A stretch of 5,312 nt of DNA from Anaerolineae bacterium (GCA_017303735.1 JAFLCF010000265.1:1-5312); one strand, 5' to 3'. Positions 1 through 4,986 are shown, numbered from the stretch's first letter. The notes: generated from the letters alone by a model not told the origin. Numbers and translations: made by a program.

Positions 1-489
1 TTCGGTGATGCGCTGATTGAAATAGCCCTGTGCATACATAAAACCAATGGCGAGGAAAGGCAAGCCAAGGTCTGAGGCTTCTTTAAGATGATCGCCAGAG
101 AGCACGCCCAAACCACCCGAATAGATAGGCAGGGTTTCATGCAAACCATATTCCATTGAGAAATAGGCGATCGGCTTTTTCAACTCTTTGTGAGTCTTTT
201 GCGACCAGGTCTCTTTGCTGAAGTAAGCATCGAAGGTTTTGAAAACAGCATCATAGAGTTCCAGATATTCTTTTTCTTTGGATGCCTGATTTAAACGTGT
301 ACGCCCAACTTCATTAAGAATGCGGATGGGGTTGTGCCCGAGCCGTTCCCAGAGATCGTAGTCTAAACGACCAAAGAGATGCGCAGCTTCAGGATGCCAG
401 GACCACCACAAGTTGGTGGCAAGTTCACTCAAACGGCTAATGCGTTTGGGTAAATCAAATTTTTGAGAGGGAGAAGTTAAGAATTCCAT
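1..489 (-). CDS. glgP: Alpha-glucan (glycogen/maltodextrin) phosphorylase, N-terminal part, cut by the window edge
   Basis: The enzyme releases glucose-1-phosphate from alpha-1,4-glucans in the cytoplasm, in glycogen or maltodextrin breakdown. Read on the minus strand, the 163 visible codons stay open to the window edge. Residues of about 10-60 (ISRLSELATNLWWSWHPEA, then a WERLGHNPIRILN stretch) match the DUF3417-type N-terminus of the shorter bacterial phosphorylases. Residues of about 106-160 carry the family signature: AYFSMEYGLHETLPIYSGG, then LGVLSGDHLKEASDLGLP and a GYFNQ turn. The catalytic core and the pyridoxal-phosphate lysine lie beyond the window. The start is uncertain. ATG at 489 has GAGG only about 15 nt upstream, while an in-frame ATG seven codons earlier (510) has no Shine-Dalgarno but would sit about 13 nt after the predicted transcription start. 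The family call is sure; the gene symbol is the conventional one. Confidence 0.93.
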   Translation of the reverse strand, partial: MEFLTSPSQKFDLPKRISRLSELATNLWWSWHPEAAHLFGRLDYDLWERLGHNPIRILNEVGRTRLNQASKEKEYLELYDAVFKTFDAYFSKETWSQKTHKELKKPIAYFSMEYGLHETLPIYSGGLGVLSGDHLKEASDLGLPFLAIGFMYAQGYFNQRITE

Positions 490-529
490 AGTGGGCGGAT
501 GATACCTCATAGTTTTTTTGAGTCCAGAG

Positions 530-558
530 ATTGTAAGGCGGATTAGTTGTTTGGTCAA
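530..558 (-). promoter_or_regulatory. Sigma-70-type promoter of the glucan phosphorylase gene
   Basis: On the minus strand TTGACC (558-553) is followed by a 17-nt spacer and TACAAT (535-530), one mismatch from consensus in each box at ideal spacing. The predicted transcription start is near 523, giving a leader of about 13 nt to the ATG at 510 or about 34 nt to the ATG at 489. The -35 box lies inside the palindrome at 542-564. Confidence 0.75.
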
Positions 559-564
559 ACTAAT
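542..564. promoter_or_regulatory. Operator-like palindrome overlapping the glgP -35 box (ROK/XylR-like in appearance)
   Basis: The outer arms are ATTAGTT and AACTAAT with a 9-nt centre. Alternatively the inner arms GTTTG and CAAAC flank GT, with TAAT beyond on one side and ATTA offset by three bases on the other. From memory, the operators of the ROK-family xylose repressor of Bacillus start and end with TTAGTTTG...CAAACTAA, which this resembles closely. It covers the -35 hexamer and part of the spacer, so a bound protein would block RNA polymerase. The repressor gene is not in the window and its identity is inferred. Confidence 0.5.
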
Positions 565-872
565 ATGTCTTTATTGCTCGGCTATAGCATAGGTTGCGAG
601 TGCATGCAACTGGAGTGGCCCACCTTCCAAAGCTCTTTCGCAATAGATTGTGAAGGATGCTAAAACGAAGGTTCGATGTGTGAAATTCGAAAAAATTTAG
701 GCTCTAAAAATCTTGCTGTAATTCAGGTGGAGTGGCTGATGTTAATAAAATAAACGGCTGTGATGTCGTTATTAATATACAAGAGAGGGGATGATTAGAT
801 AAAACCTGTGCAAATTAAGGACAGAATAATAAAGTTAAGAATGATAAACGCATAAGAAACCCAAAAAATGGA
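565..872. other. AT-rich divergent intergenic stretch with no gene found
   Basis: No convincing coding frame, tRNA or structured RNA is visible. It holds small symmetric words only: GCTATAGC (581-588), a 5-bp stem GTTGC/GCAAC (593-597/606-610) around TGCATGCA, and TTCGA/TCGAA. It also contains an isolated copy of TGTGCAAAT followed by TAAG (807-819), resembling the half-sites of the inverted repeat at 911-933. Its length suggests room for upstream control of either flanking gene, but nothing stronger can be said. Confidence 0.5.
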
Positions 873-900
873 TTGACTCTCTCTAAAAACTCTGTAAAAT
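873..900 (+). promoter_or_regulatory. Sigma-70-type promoter of the FAS1 lipoprotein gene
   Basis: TTGACT (873-878), a 16-nt spacer and TAAAAT (895-900) form a good housekeeping promoter. The start of transcription would be near 907, giving a leader of roughly 63 nt that includes the inverted repeat at 911-933 and the ribosome binding site at 955-960. Confidence 0.65.
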
Positions 901-910
901 ACTGACAATA

Positions 911-933
911 TATTTGCAAAACATGTGCAAATA
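911..933. promoter_or_regulatory. Perfect 8-bp inverted repeat just after the FAS1 promoter
   Basis: TATTTGCA (911-918) and TGCAAATA (926-933) are exact reverse complements separated by 7 nt (AAACATG). The repeat starts about 4 nt after the predicted transcription start, a usual place for a repressor operator. As RNA it could also form an 8-bp hairpin in the leader. A related half-site lies at 807-819. It is not followed by a T-run, so it is not a terminator. Confidence 0.5.
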
Positions 934-954
934 AAGAGTCGAAAATTTAGAAAC

Positions 955-960
955 GGAGAG
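955..960 (+). promoter_or_regulatory. Ribosome binding site that fixes the FAS1 start at 970
   Basis: GGAGAG ends 9 nt before the ATG at 970. The earlier in-frame ATG at 925 has no such site, lies inside the inverted repeat, and would put 15 charged residues before a normal lipoprotein signal peptide. Confidence 0.8.
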
Positions 961-969
961 ATAAAAGAG

Positions 970-1956
970 ATGAAACGCAATTCCCTATTCCTCGGACTGC
1001 TCGTTGCAGTCTCCCTTGTAATGGCAGCTTGTGCACCCGCTGCCACCCCCGAACCGACGGCTGTCCCTGAGCCGACTGCCATGCCAGAGCCAACCGCCAT
1101 GCCAGAACCTGAACTCTCTGACATTGTGGACACCGCCGTTGCCGATGGTCGTTTCACCACATTGGCTGCTGCTCTTGAAGCTGCCGGTTTGATCGAAACC
1201 CTCAAGGGTGAAGGTCCCTTCACTGTGTTCGCCCCCACCGATGACGCTTTCGCCGCTCTTCCCGAAGGCACTGTTGAAAGCTTGTTGCTGCCTGAGAACA
1301 AGCAAGCCCTGACGGATATCTTGACCTACCACGTTGTTGCCGGCAAGGTCATGGCTGCGGATGTGACCTCCCTCACCAGCGCCACCACCGTACTTGGCAA
1401 GGACGTTGCCATCAAGGTTGACATGGGCAATGTGTACATCAATGATGCCAAGGTGATCATCACAGACATTGAGACCTCCAACGGCGTGATCCATGTGATT
1501 GATGCAGTCCTTCTGCCGCCGACCGAAGAAGCTTCTGACGCCGGCACGATCGTGGACGTAGCTGTTGCCGATGGTCGCTTCACCACCTTGGTTGCGGCTG
1601 TGGAAGCTGCTGGTCTGGTTGAGACGTTGAGCGGAGAAGGTCCCTTTACTGTGTTCGCTCCCACCGACGATGCCTTCGCTGCCCTGCCAGCCGGCACGCT
1701 CGATAGCCTGCTCCTGCCTGAGAACAAGCAGCAGCTTACCGACATCCTGCTCTATCATGTCGTCTCTGACAAGGTGATGGCAGCGGATGTGGCCACTCTG
1801 ACCAGCGCCCCAACTGTGCTTGGTAAAGATGTCACCATTACTGTCAAAGATGGCAAAGTCTTCCTGAACGACACCGTTGAAGTCATCATCACAGACATTG
1901 AAACCTCGAACGGTGTGATCCATGTAATTGACGCGGTTCTCCTGCCGCCTCAATAA
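970..1956 (+). CDS. Lipoprotein with two tandem fasciclin (FAS1) domains
   Basis: A 328-residue protein probably anchored by lipid to the outer face of the cytoplasmic membrane. Residues 1-20 are a lipoprotein signal (MKRN, a hydrophobic core, then VMAA before Cys21). Residues 22-49 are a Pro/Glu/Thr spacer with three PEPTA[VM] units. FAS1 domain 1 spans about 50-184 and domain 2 about 193-327. Both have the family landmarks: the conserved block [17 protein letters not shown] (83-99; 225-240), the central YHVV (120-123; 262-265) and the closing [15 protein letters not shown] (170-184; 313-327). FAS1 domains mediate adhesion or matrix contacts in many organisms, but the ligand cannot be predicted here. 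By hand alignment the two domains are about 80% identical, pointing to internal duplication. The gene is monocistronic, with its own promoter and a terminator at 1992-2020. Domain identity is secure; a cell-surface adhesion role is inferred. Confidence 0.93.
   Translation: MKRNSLFLGLLVAVSLVMAACAPAATPEPTAVPEPTAMPEPTAMPEPELSDIVDTAVADGRFTTLAAALEAAGLIETLKGEGPFTVFAPTDDAFAALPEGTVESLLLPENKQALTDILTYHVVAGKVMAADVTSLTSATTVLGKDVAIKVDMGNVYINDAKVIITDIETSNGVIHVIDAVLLPPTEEASDAGTIVDVAVADGRFTTLVAAVEAAGLVETLSGEGPFTVFAPTDDAFAALPAGTLDSLLLPENKQQLTDILLYHVVSDKVMAADVATLTSAPTVLGKDVTITVKDGKVFLNDTVEVIITDIETSNGVIHVIDAVLLPPQ
1048..1101 (+). repeat. Three 18-bp tandem units coding the PEPTA[VM] spacer
   Basis: The units encode [12 protein letters not shown] and PEPTAM, followed by a partial PEPE. 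The second and third units are almost identical in DNA, so copy number may vary between strains by slippage. The spacer would hold the FAS1 domains away from the lipid anchor. Confidence 0.7.
1117..1950 (+). repeat. Two direct copies of the FAS1 domain sequence (1117-1521 and 1546-1950)
   Basis: The copies are about 405 bp each, separated by a 24-bp linker (TEEASDAG). Long stretches agree in DNA as well as protein, for example GAAGGTCCCTT[C/T]ACTGTGTTCGC and CATCACAGACATTGA. Many differences elsewhere are silent third-position changes. This fits a fairly old tandem duplication kept under purifying selection, or later homogenised. Confidence 0.8.
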
Positions 1957-1991
1957 GTAACATTCTCCTCTTAGTGTGTACGACGCAAGAA

Positions 1992-2020
1992 AAAAGGACG
2001 GGCATCATGCCCGTCCTTTT
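1992..2020. terminator. Bidirectional rho-independent terminator between convergent genes
   Basis: AAAAGGACGGGC (1992-2003) pairs perfectly with GCCCGTCCTTTT (2009-2020) around the 5-nt loop ATCAT. There is a T-run on the plus strand and a longer one (six T) on the minus strand. It lies 35 nt after the FAS1 stop and 13 nt after the stop of the convergent membrane-protein gene, so it can serve both. Confidence 0.92.
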
Positions 2021-2033
2021 GATTCTAAAAGGT

Positions 2034-2381
2034 CTATCGTAAATCTCGCACTACGACGGCTGCCATTGCTCCAATGAACAGCGCCGCCGTCGATAAGCCG
2101 CTGCCCAAAAGAAAGCCAGATAAGACCGAAACAAACACTGCCAGAATGCGATTCCAATTGAACTTGCCGATCAACCACCGGGGTAAACGCCATGCCAGGA
2201 TCGCAGCAAGGATGATTCCCACAATATTGCAAATCAGTGTAGTGATCAACCCTGGCAAGCCATCCTGTTCAGAAAACCCATTGAGTGCCACCAGCAAAAA
2301 GAATCCGCTGCCGATGGCGAAAAGGATGAGTAGGATAACGGTCAAGATGCTTGAAATGATGGAAGGGGTTTTGGTGGGCAT
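2034..2381 (-). CDS. Small membrane protein of unknown function with three or four transmembrane segments
   Basis: I do not recognise this 115-residue protein. It has a short polar N-terminus (MPTKTPS), a hydrophobic segment at about 8-33, a loop with SEQDG, a second segment at about 44-65, and a basic stretch (WRLPRWLIGKFNWNR, 64-78). A long apolar region follows (79-111) that is one long helix or a short hairpin, then it ends RDLR. The positive 64-78 loop is probably cytoplasmic. There is no enzyme motif. The start is supported by GAGG 7 nt before the ATG, within the 20-nt gap after the upstream lipoprotein gene. The two genes are therefore very likely cotranscribed and share the terminator at 1992-2020. 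A partner or accessory role for that lipoprotein is possible but is inference from spacing only. Confidence 0.75.
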   Translation of the reverse strand: MPTKTPSIISSILTVILLILFAIGSGFFLLVALNGFSEQDGLPGLITTLICNIVGIILAAILAWRLPRWLIGKFNWNRILAVFVSVLSGFLLGSGLSTAALFIGAMAAVVVRDLR

Positions 2382-2401
2382 GAATTTTCCTCGTGTAAAA
2401 T

Positions 2402-3334
2402 TTATGGTTTACAGTTTACCGGCAAACGTTCTTCTGTGGGGGTGGCAACGGGCGCAGAACCTGCATCTACGATCTCATGCGGATACAACAGCCGCATCGT
2501 GACGGTGTACTCAATTTCATTTTCAAGATAGATCGGTGTCCCGTACTTTGTCAATAGGGCATACACATTCAAAGCTTGTTCCCCTTCAAGGAAAGTATAG
2601 GGAACCTGTGCCAGTTCTCGCAATATCGGCGTTTCCAAATTCCAGTCGCGCGTCCGCACCGTTTTTTCTACATCCACAGCCCTGCCTTCTTTCACGAACA
2701 AGACCAATCTGTCTGGCTCATATGCCTTGAGTGCGCCGGGGTTATAGGTTTCTATGAATTCCATGACCCTTCGCATGGGGCGTGCCAAAAATTTTCTATA
2801 GGGCTCAAAGAAGCTGATGCTTTGCGGGTTCGTCAGATACACGGTCAGGCTGGCAAAATTGCCTTCCTCCACTGCCTGATATTTCGTGCCAAAATCATAA
2901 AGCGGATTTGACTCCTCCGTAGACTGCGAGTCTTCCAACTCATTGAACCCAAGATCATCAAGCCGATTGATAAAACTGCAAATTTCTTTTGTGTTCAACA
3001 CCCGTGTGCGGATCTTTGTGCCATTCGACTGCGACACGATTAAAGTGCCGTCTGTATAGATGACGAGTTGCGGCTCTTCCATCAACCCGAGTTGACTCGC
3101 CTCCCCAGCCAGGTCCTCCACTGTGTACTTAACCCATACATGCTTCCACGGGTATTCGGCGAAGACCGGCGTGGGCGAAGGCGTCAGTGTTGGCGTCTGT
3201 GTGGGGCGTGGAGTCAGCGTAAAGGTCGAGGTGGGAGGCGGCGTGGGCGTGGAGGTAGGTGTGAAGGGCAAAGAATCGCAGCCTATCAATATCCACATCA
3301 ACATGAACGAGGTCAAACAAATGTAGCGAGACAT
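2402..3334 (-). CDS. Predicted lipoprotein of unknown function with Thr/Pro-rich spacer
   Basis: A 310-residue exported protein, probably lipid-anchored outside the cytoplasmic membrane. Residues 1-18 form a signal peptide with lipobox LIGC (Cys19). Residues 23-58 are a low-complexity Thr/Pro/Ser spacer (TSTPTPPP, TPTLTPSPTP), a likely flexible and possibly glycosylated stalk. The folded part starts near 60. At about 88-130 it has a strand-turn pattern YTDGTLIVSQSNG followed by a helix with ICSFINRLDDLGF, a layout I associate with uncharacterised bacterial exported proteins. The rest (about 150-290) is mixed alpha/beta with no catalytic motif I can name, and the tail is again Pro/Thr-rich. 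There is no clear Shine-Dalgarno before ATG 3334. A TATAAT box lies only 14 nt upstream, so the mRNA may be nearly leaderless. It is followed after 20 nt by the small membrane protein gene. Confidence 0.8.
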   Translation of the reverse strand: MSRYICLTSFMLMWILIGCDSLPFTPTSTPTPPPTSTFTLTPRPTQTPTLTPSPTPVFAEYPWKHVWVKYTVEDLAGEASQLGLMEEPQLVIYTDGTLIVSQSNGTKIRTRVLNTKEICSFINRLDDLGFNELEDSQSTEESNPLYDFGTKYQAVEEGNFASLTVYLTNPQSISFFEPYRKFLARPMRRVMEFIETYNPGALKAYEPDRLVLFVKEGRAVDVEKTVRTRDWNLETPILRELAQVPYTFLEGEQALNVYALLTKYGTPIYLENEIEYTVTMRLLYPHEIVDAGSAPVATPTEERLPVNCKP

Positions 3335-3348
3335 TAGAGCCGCTTTGA

Positions 3349-3354
3349 ATTATA
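3349..3354 (-). promoter_or_regulatory. Probable -10 box of the unknown-lipoprotein gene
   Basis: TATAAT reads perfectly on the minus strand. No good -35 is found: the best is TGACTG (3378-3373) at 18-nt spacing, inside the 33-nt palindrome. The predicted transcription start near 3342 leaves a leader of about 8 nt before ATG 3334. It makes this gene independent of the carbonic anhydrase gene upstream. Confidence 0.45.
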
Positions 3355-3366
3355 TCCCGCCATAAA

Positions 3367-3399
3367 AAGTGACAGTCACCTTAAAGGTGACTGTCACTT
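3367..3399 (-). terminator. Perfect 33-nt palindrome, probable terminator of the carbonic anhydrase gene
   Basis: AAGTGACAGTCACCTT (3367-3382) and its exact reverse complement (3384-3399) flank a single base. In RNA this would be a stem of about 14-15 bp with a 3-5 nt loop. On the minus strand it starts 9 nt after the carbonic anhydrase stop and ends in five T, as a rho-independent terminator should. Each arm itself contains a small palindrome, GTGAC-N-GTCAC. This nesting is unusual and suggests it may also be a protein site or a dispersed repeat. Confidence 0.75.
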
Positions 3400-3408
3400 G
3401 AGTTCTTG

Positions 3409-4170
3409 TTACGGCGTGCTATCTTCCGCCAATGGACGGTCATTCAACGGTTGGACGGGTCTGTTATTGCCTTCTTCAAATAAAGAAGCCAGCGCTTCGA
3501 TCTGATCCGCAGAGATTTCCACTGGCGTGGTCATGAGCAACCAATTCACACCTTCAGAGCAAGGCGGTGTTGTTAATGAACCGCTATAGCGGAAGGTGGT
3601 TTGCTCCACAGGCAGCAAGTCTGTGGCGTTGATGGTGACGCCTGCATCTTTGGCATCACTTTTTTCTTTGGGGAGGTTTTCAATGAAAGGGTTGTAGGCT
3701 GCATTCTCAGCGCCTTCATCCAACAAAATGCCTACCACTGCCAAACCACCATCCGCATTCTTGTGGACGATGTGCAGCTCAGCCGCGAAGAGCTTTCCAT
3801 CTACAGCGTGTTCGCTGGGAGCATGATAGTGGAATTGAGCCACATCATAGCGGACACCATCCAGCTCAATATAACTGCCTGCATCATAGTTGACTTGAAC
3901 GGTGTGACCATTGTTCAAAATGTTCACTTCGCTGGGCTGATAATGAAAAGCGATATTTGCCAGATCCTGCTCTGCCGGGTTGGAAACATCGATCGGCGAT
4001 TGGCTTTTGCCCGCCCCGCAAGCCGCGAAGGATGGGTCAATCTCGCCCCAGTGTTCAGGTCCTTCTTCGCCTTCATAGGTCCAGTGTGGCGGAGTTTGCT
4101 CCTGTTTGGGCGTACAGGCTGTAAATGCAAGGATAATCAAAACAATAGATATCGAACTTCTAAAGCTCAT
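3409..4170 (-). CDS. Alpha-class carbonic anhydrase, lipoprotein
   Basis: Catalyses the reversible hydration of CO2 to bicarbonate, here outside the cytoplasmic membrane. The 253-residue protein starts with a signal peptide and lipobox (AFTA then Cys19). The alpha-CA fold follows from about residue 29 (HWTYEGEEGPEHWGEID, then QSPIDV). All active-site residues can be placed by comparison with human CA II. Zinc ligands are His114 and His116 (QFHYHAPSEH) and His133 (AELHIVH). Glu120 and Thr200 (SLTTPPC) form the gate pair, Glu131 is the second-shell residue, and His89 (NNGHTV) is the proton shuttle. Cys51 and Cys204 match the disulfide pair of secreted bacterial enzymes. It therefore looks fully active. 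AGGAG ends 7 nt before the ATG. I found no clear promoter in 4171-4248. Transcription probably stops at the 3367-3399 hairpin. It may serve CO2/bicarbonate supply or pH balance; the specific role is not shown. Confidence 0.96.
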   Translation of the reverse strand: MSFRSSISIVLIILAFTACTPKQEQTPPHWTYEGEEGPEHWGEIDPSFAACGAGKSQSPIDVSNPAEQDLANIAFHYQPSEVNILNNGHTVQVNYDAGSYIELDGVRYDVAQFHYHAPSEHAVDGKLFAAELHIVHKNADGGLAVVGILLDEGAENAAYNPFIENLPKEKSDAKDAGVTINATDLLPVEQTTFRYSGSLTTPPCSEGVNWLLMTTPVEISADQIEALASLFEEGNNRPVQPLNDRPLAEDSTP

Positions 4171-4248
4171 TTTCTCTCTCCTAAAGTTTGGGGCTAAACA
4201 TCATGCATGAGTTAGGAAATAGTTTTCTGTTGAATAGAATAAAAATGG

Positions 4249-4734
4249 TTAACCCCCAAAGAGGGCTTTTTTTGCTGCTTCTGTAGCAATTTCAACTAAA
4301 GTCTGTTTAACGAGTTGATAGGATTCTTTTCCCAACTTGCTTAAGAGCTTCTTCAATTTTGTTGTTGCTACTTCGGTCTTTGGAGTGTCGCGAGTTACTT
4401 CTTCCAAACTACTTTTTAGTTTTTGTTTTTCTTCTTCACTTAATTCTTCAAGTTCATCGGCTAACTCCCAAGCGGCTTGTAGTTTTCTCTCTATCCAAGG
4501 ATAGGGCTTGCCACATTCATAACAATAACCTGGCGCTGATGAGGTGTTACTAATTATAAAAGACCCAGGTATATGATAGTAGCCTCGAATTAAAGCATTA
4601 CAACTCTGGCATTGAGATATAGTCGGCTCTCCGCATTTGTCGCAAAATTTTTGTGCGCGATCTGGAGCACGTTTTAATCTGTCTGTTATTACATGTCCAT
4701 TGAGACAAATCTGTGCAATGTCATAAGATTCCAT
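4249..4734 (-). CDS. DUF2321-type protein with double zinc ribbon and helical C-terminus
   Basis: A 161-residue cytoplasmic protein of unknown function. The zinc-binding half has C10-x3-H14 (ICLNGH), C31-x2-C34 (FCDKCG), C42-x2-C45 (CQSC) and C71-x2-C74 (YCYECGKPYPW). This is enough for two metal sites, probably C10/H14 with C31/C34 and C42/C45 with C71/C74. From about 81 onward it is a charged helical region (ERKLQAAWELADELEELSEEEKQK), ending in an amphipathic helix with AAKKALFGG. The Cys pattern and the PWIERKLQAAWELADELEEL block match my memory of DUF2321, which has no established role. The start at 4734 is chosen because GGAGG lies 6 nt upstream; the earlier in-frame ATG at 4761 has none. 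Hand-counted GC is about 35-37% (4261-4320 and 4381-4440) against 52-60% in samples of neighbouring genes, suggesting acquisition by transfer. There is no clear terminator. Confidence 0.85.
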   Translation of the reverse strand: MESYDIAQICLNGHVITDRLKRAPDRAQKFCDKCGEPTISQCQSCNALIRGYYHIPGSFIISNTSSAPGYCYECGKPYPWIERKLQAAWELADELEELSEEEKQKLKSSLEEVTRDTPKTEVATTKLKKLLSKLGKESYQLVKQTLVEIATEAAKKALFGG

Positions 4735-4740
4735 AATGAA

Positions 4741-4745
4741 CCTCC
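4741..4745 (-). promoter_or_regulatory. Ribosome binding site that fixes the DUF2321 start at 4734
   Basis: GGAGG on the minus strand is 6 nt before the ATG at 4734. It lies inside the longer reading frame that begins at 4761, and so argues against that start. Confidence 0.85.
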
Positions 4746-4777
4746 ACTGAAAGTCAAACACAACTTATTTAACATAG

Positions 4778-4783
4778 ATTATA
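4778..4783 (-). promoter_or_regulatory. Possible -10 box of the DUF2321 gene
   Basis: TATAAT on the minus strand, about 44 nt before the start codon. No convincing -35 lies 16-18 nt upstream (GAAAGT is the nearest). The transcription start would be near 4771. Confidence 0.4.
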
Positions 4784-4829
4784 ACTCTCTCCTTTCATCA
4801 GACTTTCATTAACCTCCCCCTTCGTCCAG

Positions 4830-4858
4830 TTGCCGGATTGGTCGCTTGGTCTTATAGT
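4830..4858 (+). promoter_or_regulatory. Sigma-70-type promoter of the ABC exporter gene
   Basis: TTGCCG (4830-4835), a 17-nt spacer and TATAGT (4853-4858). Transcription would start near 4865, just before the inverted-repeat element. The whole 93-nt element would then be transcribed as part of a leader of about 120 nt. Confidence 0.55.
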
Positions 4859-4869
4859 CACATTATTCC

Positions 4870-4962
4870 GTAGGGGCGACCCGTCTGGGCTTGGCAATGA
4901 AGTGCCATGCAAATAACCTTTGCTAATGTTCTTTTGCAATGGGATTGACGGGTCGCCCCTAC
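4870..4962. repeat. 93-bp inverted-repeat element (MITE-like), arms GTAGGGGCGACCCGTC
   Basis: The 16-bp arms at 4870-4885 and 4947-4962 are perfect reverse complements. Between them are 61 bp with two small hairpins: TGGCA/TGCCA (4892-4896/4903-4907) and GCAAA/TTTGC (4909-4913/4919-4923). There is no coding frame. Arms of the form TAGGGGCGACCC...GGGTCGCCCCTA are, from memory, recurrent in genomes of Chloroflexota and some other phyla. The terminal TA on both sides would fit a TA target duplication of the IS630/Tc1 type. The mobile origin is inference. As RNA it would fold into a stable stem with a branched loop upstream of the ABC gene ribosome site. Confidence 0.7.
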
Positions 4963-4986
4963 ATCAATTATCGGAGACTACCTTAT

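Noticed and set aside
925..969. Earlier ATG at 925 as the FAS1 start
   Set aside because: It would add a charged 15-residue stretch before a canonical lipoprotein signal peptide and has no ribosome site. ATG 970 has GGAGAG at the right distance.
795..1301. Minus-strand frame of 168 codons across the FAS1 promoter and start
   Set aside because: It runs through the promoter, ribosome site and signal peptide of the FAS1 gene, and its Ser/Ala/Gly repeats are the complement of the PEPTA repeats.
985..1953. Long open minus-strand frame (322 codons) opposite the FAS1 gene
   Set aside because: It is antisense to a clear two-domain FAS1 protein, lacks a ribosome site and gives a low-quality His/Gly/Ser-rich sequence. 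It stays open because of the codon bias and duplication of the real gene.
2005..2502. Frames on both strands over the small membrane protein gene
   Set aside because: One covers the terminator hairpin and the other crosses two genes antisense. The minus-strand frame 2034-2381 alone gives coherent membrane segments and a ribosome site.
3128..3330. GTGGGCG/GGAGGTGGG-rich stretch as a possible structured repeat or G-rich element
   Set aside because: It is the complement of Thr/Pro codons coding the lipoprotein stalk; its repetition is explained by protein low complexity.
3601..4197. Plus-strand frame of 198 codons opposite the carbonic anhydrase
   Set aside because: It is antisense to a carbonic anhydrase with all catalytic residues intact; the product resembles no family and there is no ribosome site.
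4200..4211. TCATGCATGA palindrome upstream of the carbonic anhydrase gene
   Set aside because: A 10-bp self-complementary word in AT-rich DNA is expected by chance, and no promoter boxes are aligned with it.
4735..4761. Earlier ATG at 4761 as the DUF2321 start
   Set aside because: The strong GGAGG lies inside this extension and points to ATG 4734, where the conserved ESYDIAQICLNGH sequence begins.
4945..4973. TTGACG in the right arm of the 93-bp element as a -35 box for the ABC gene
   Set aside because: No good -10 lies at 16-18 nt, and the transcript would start after the GGAG ribosome site. The upstream promoter 4830-4858 fits better.
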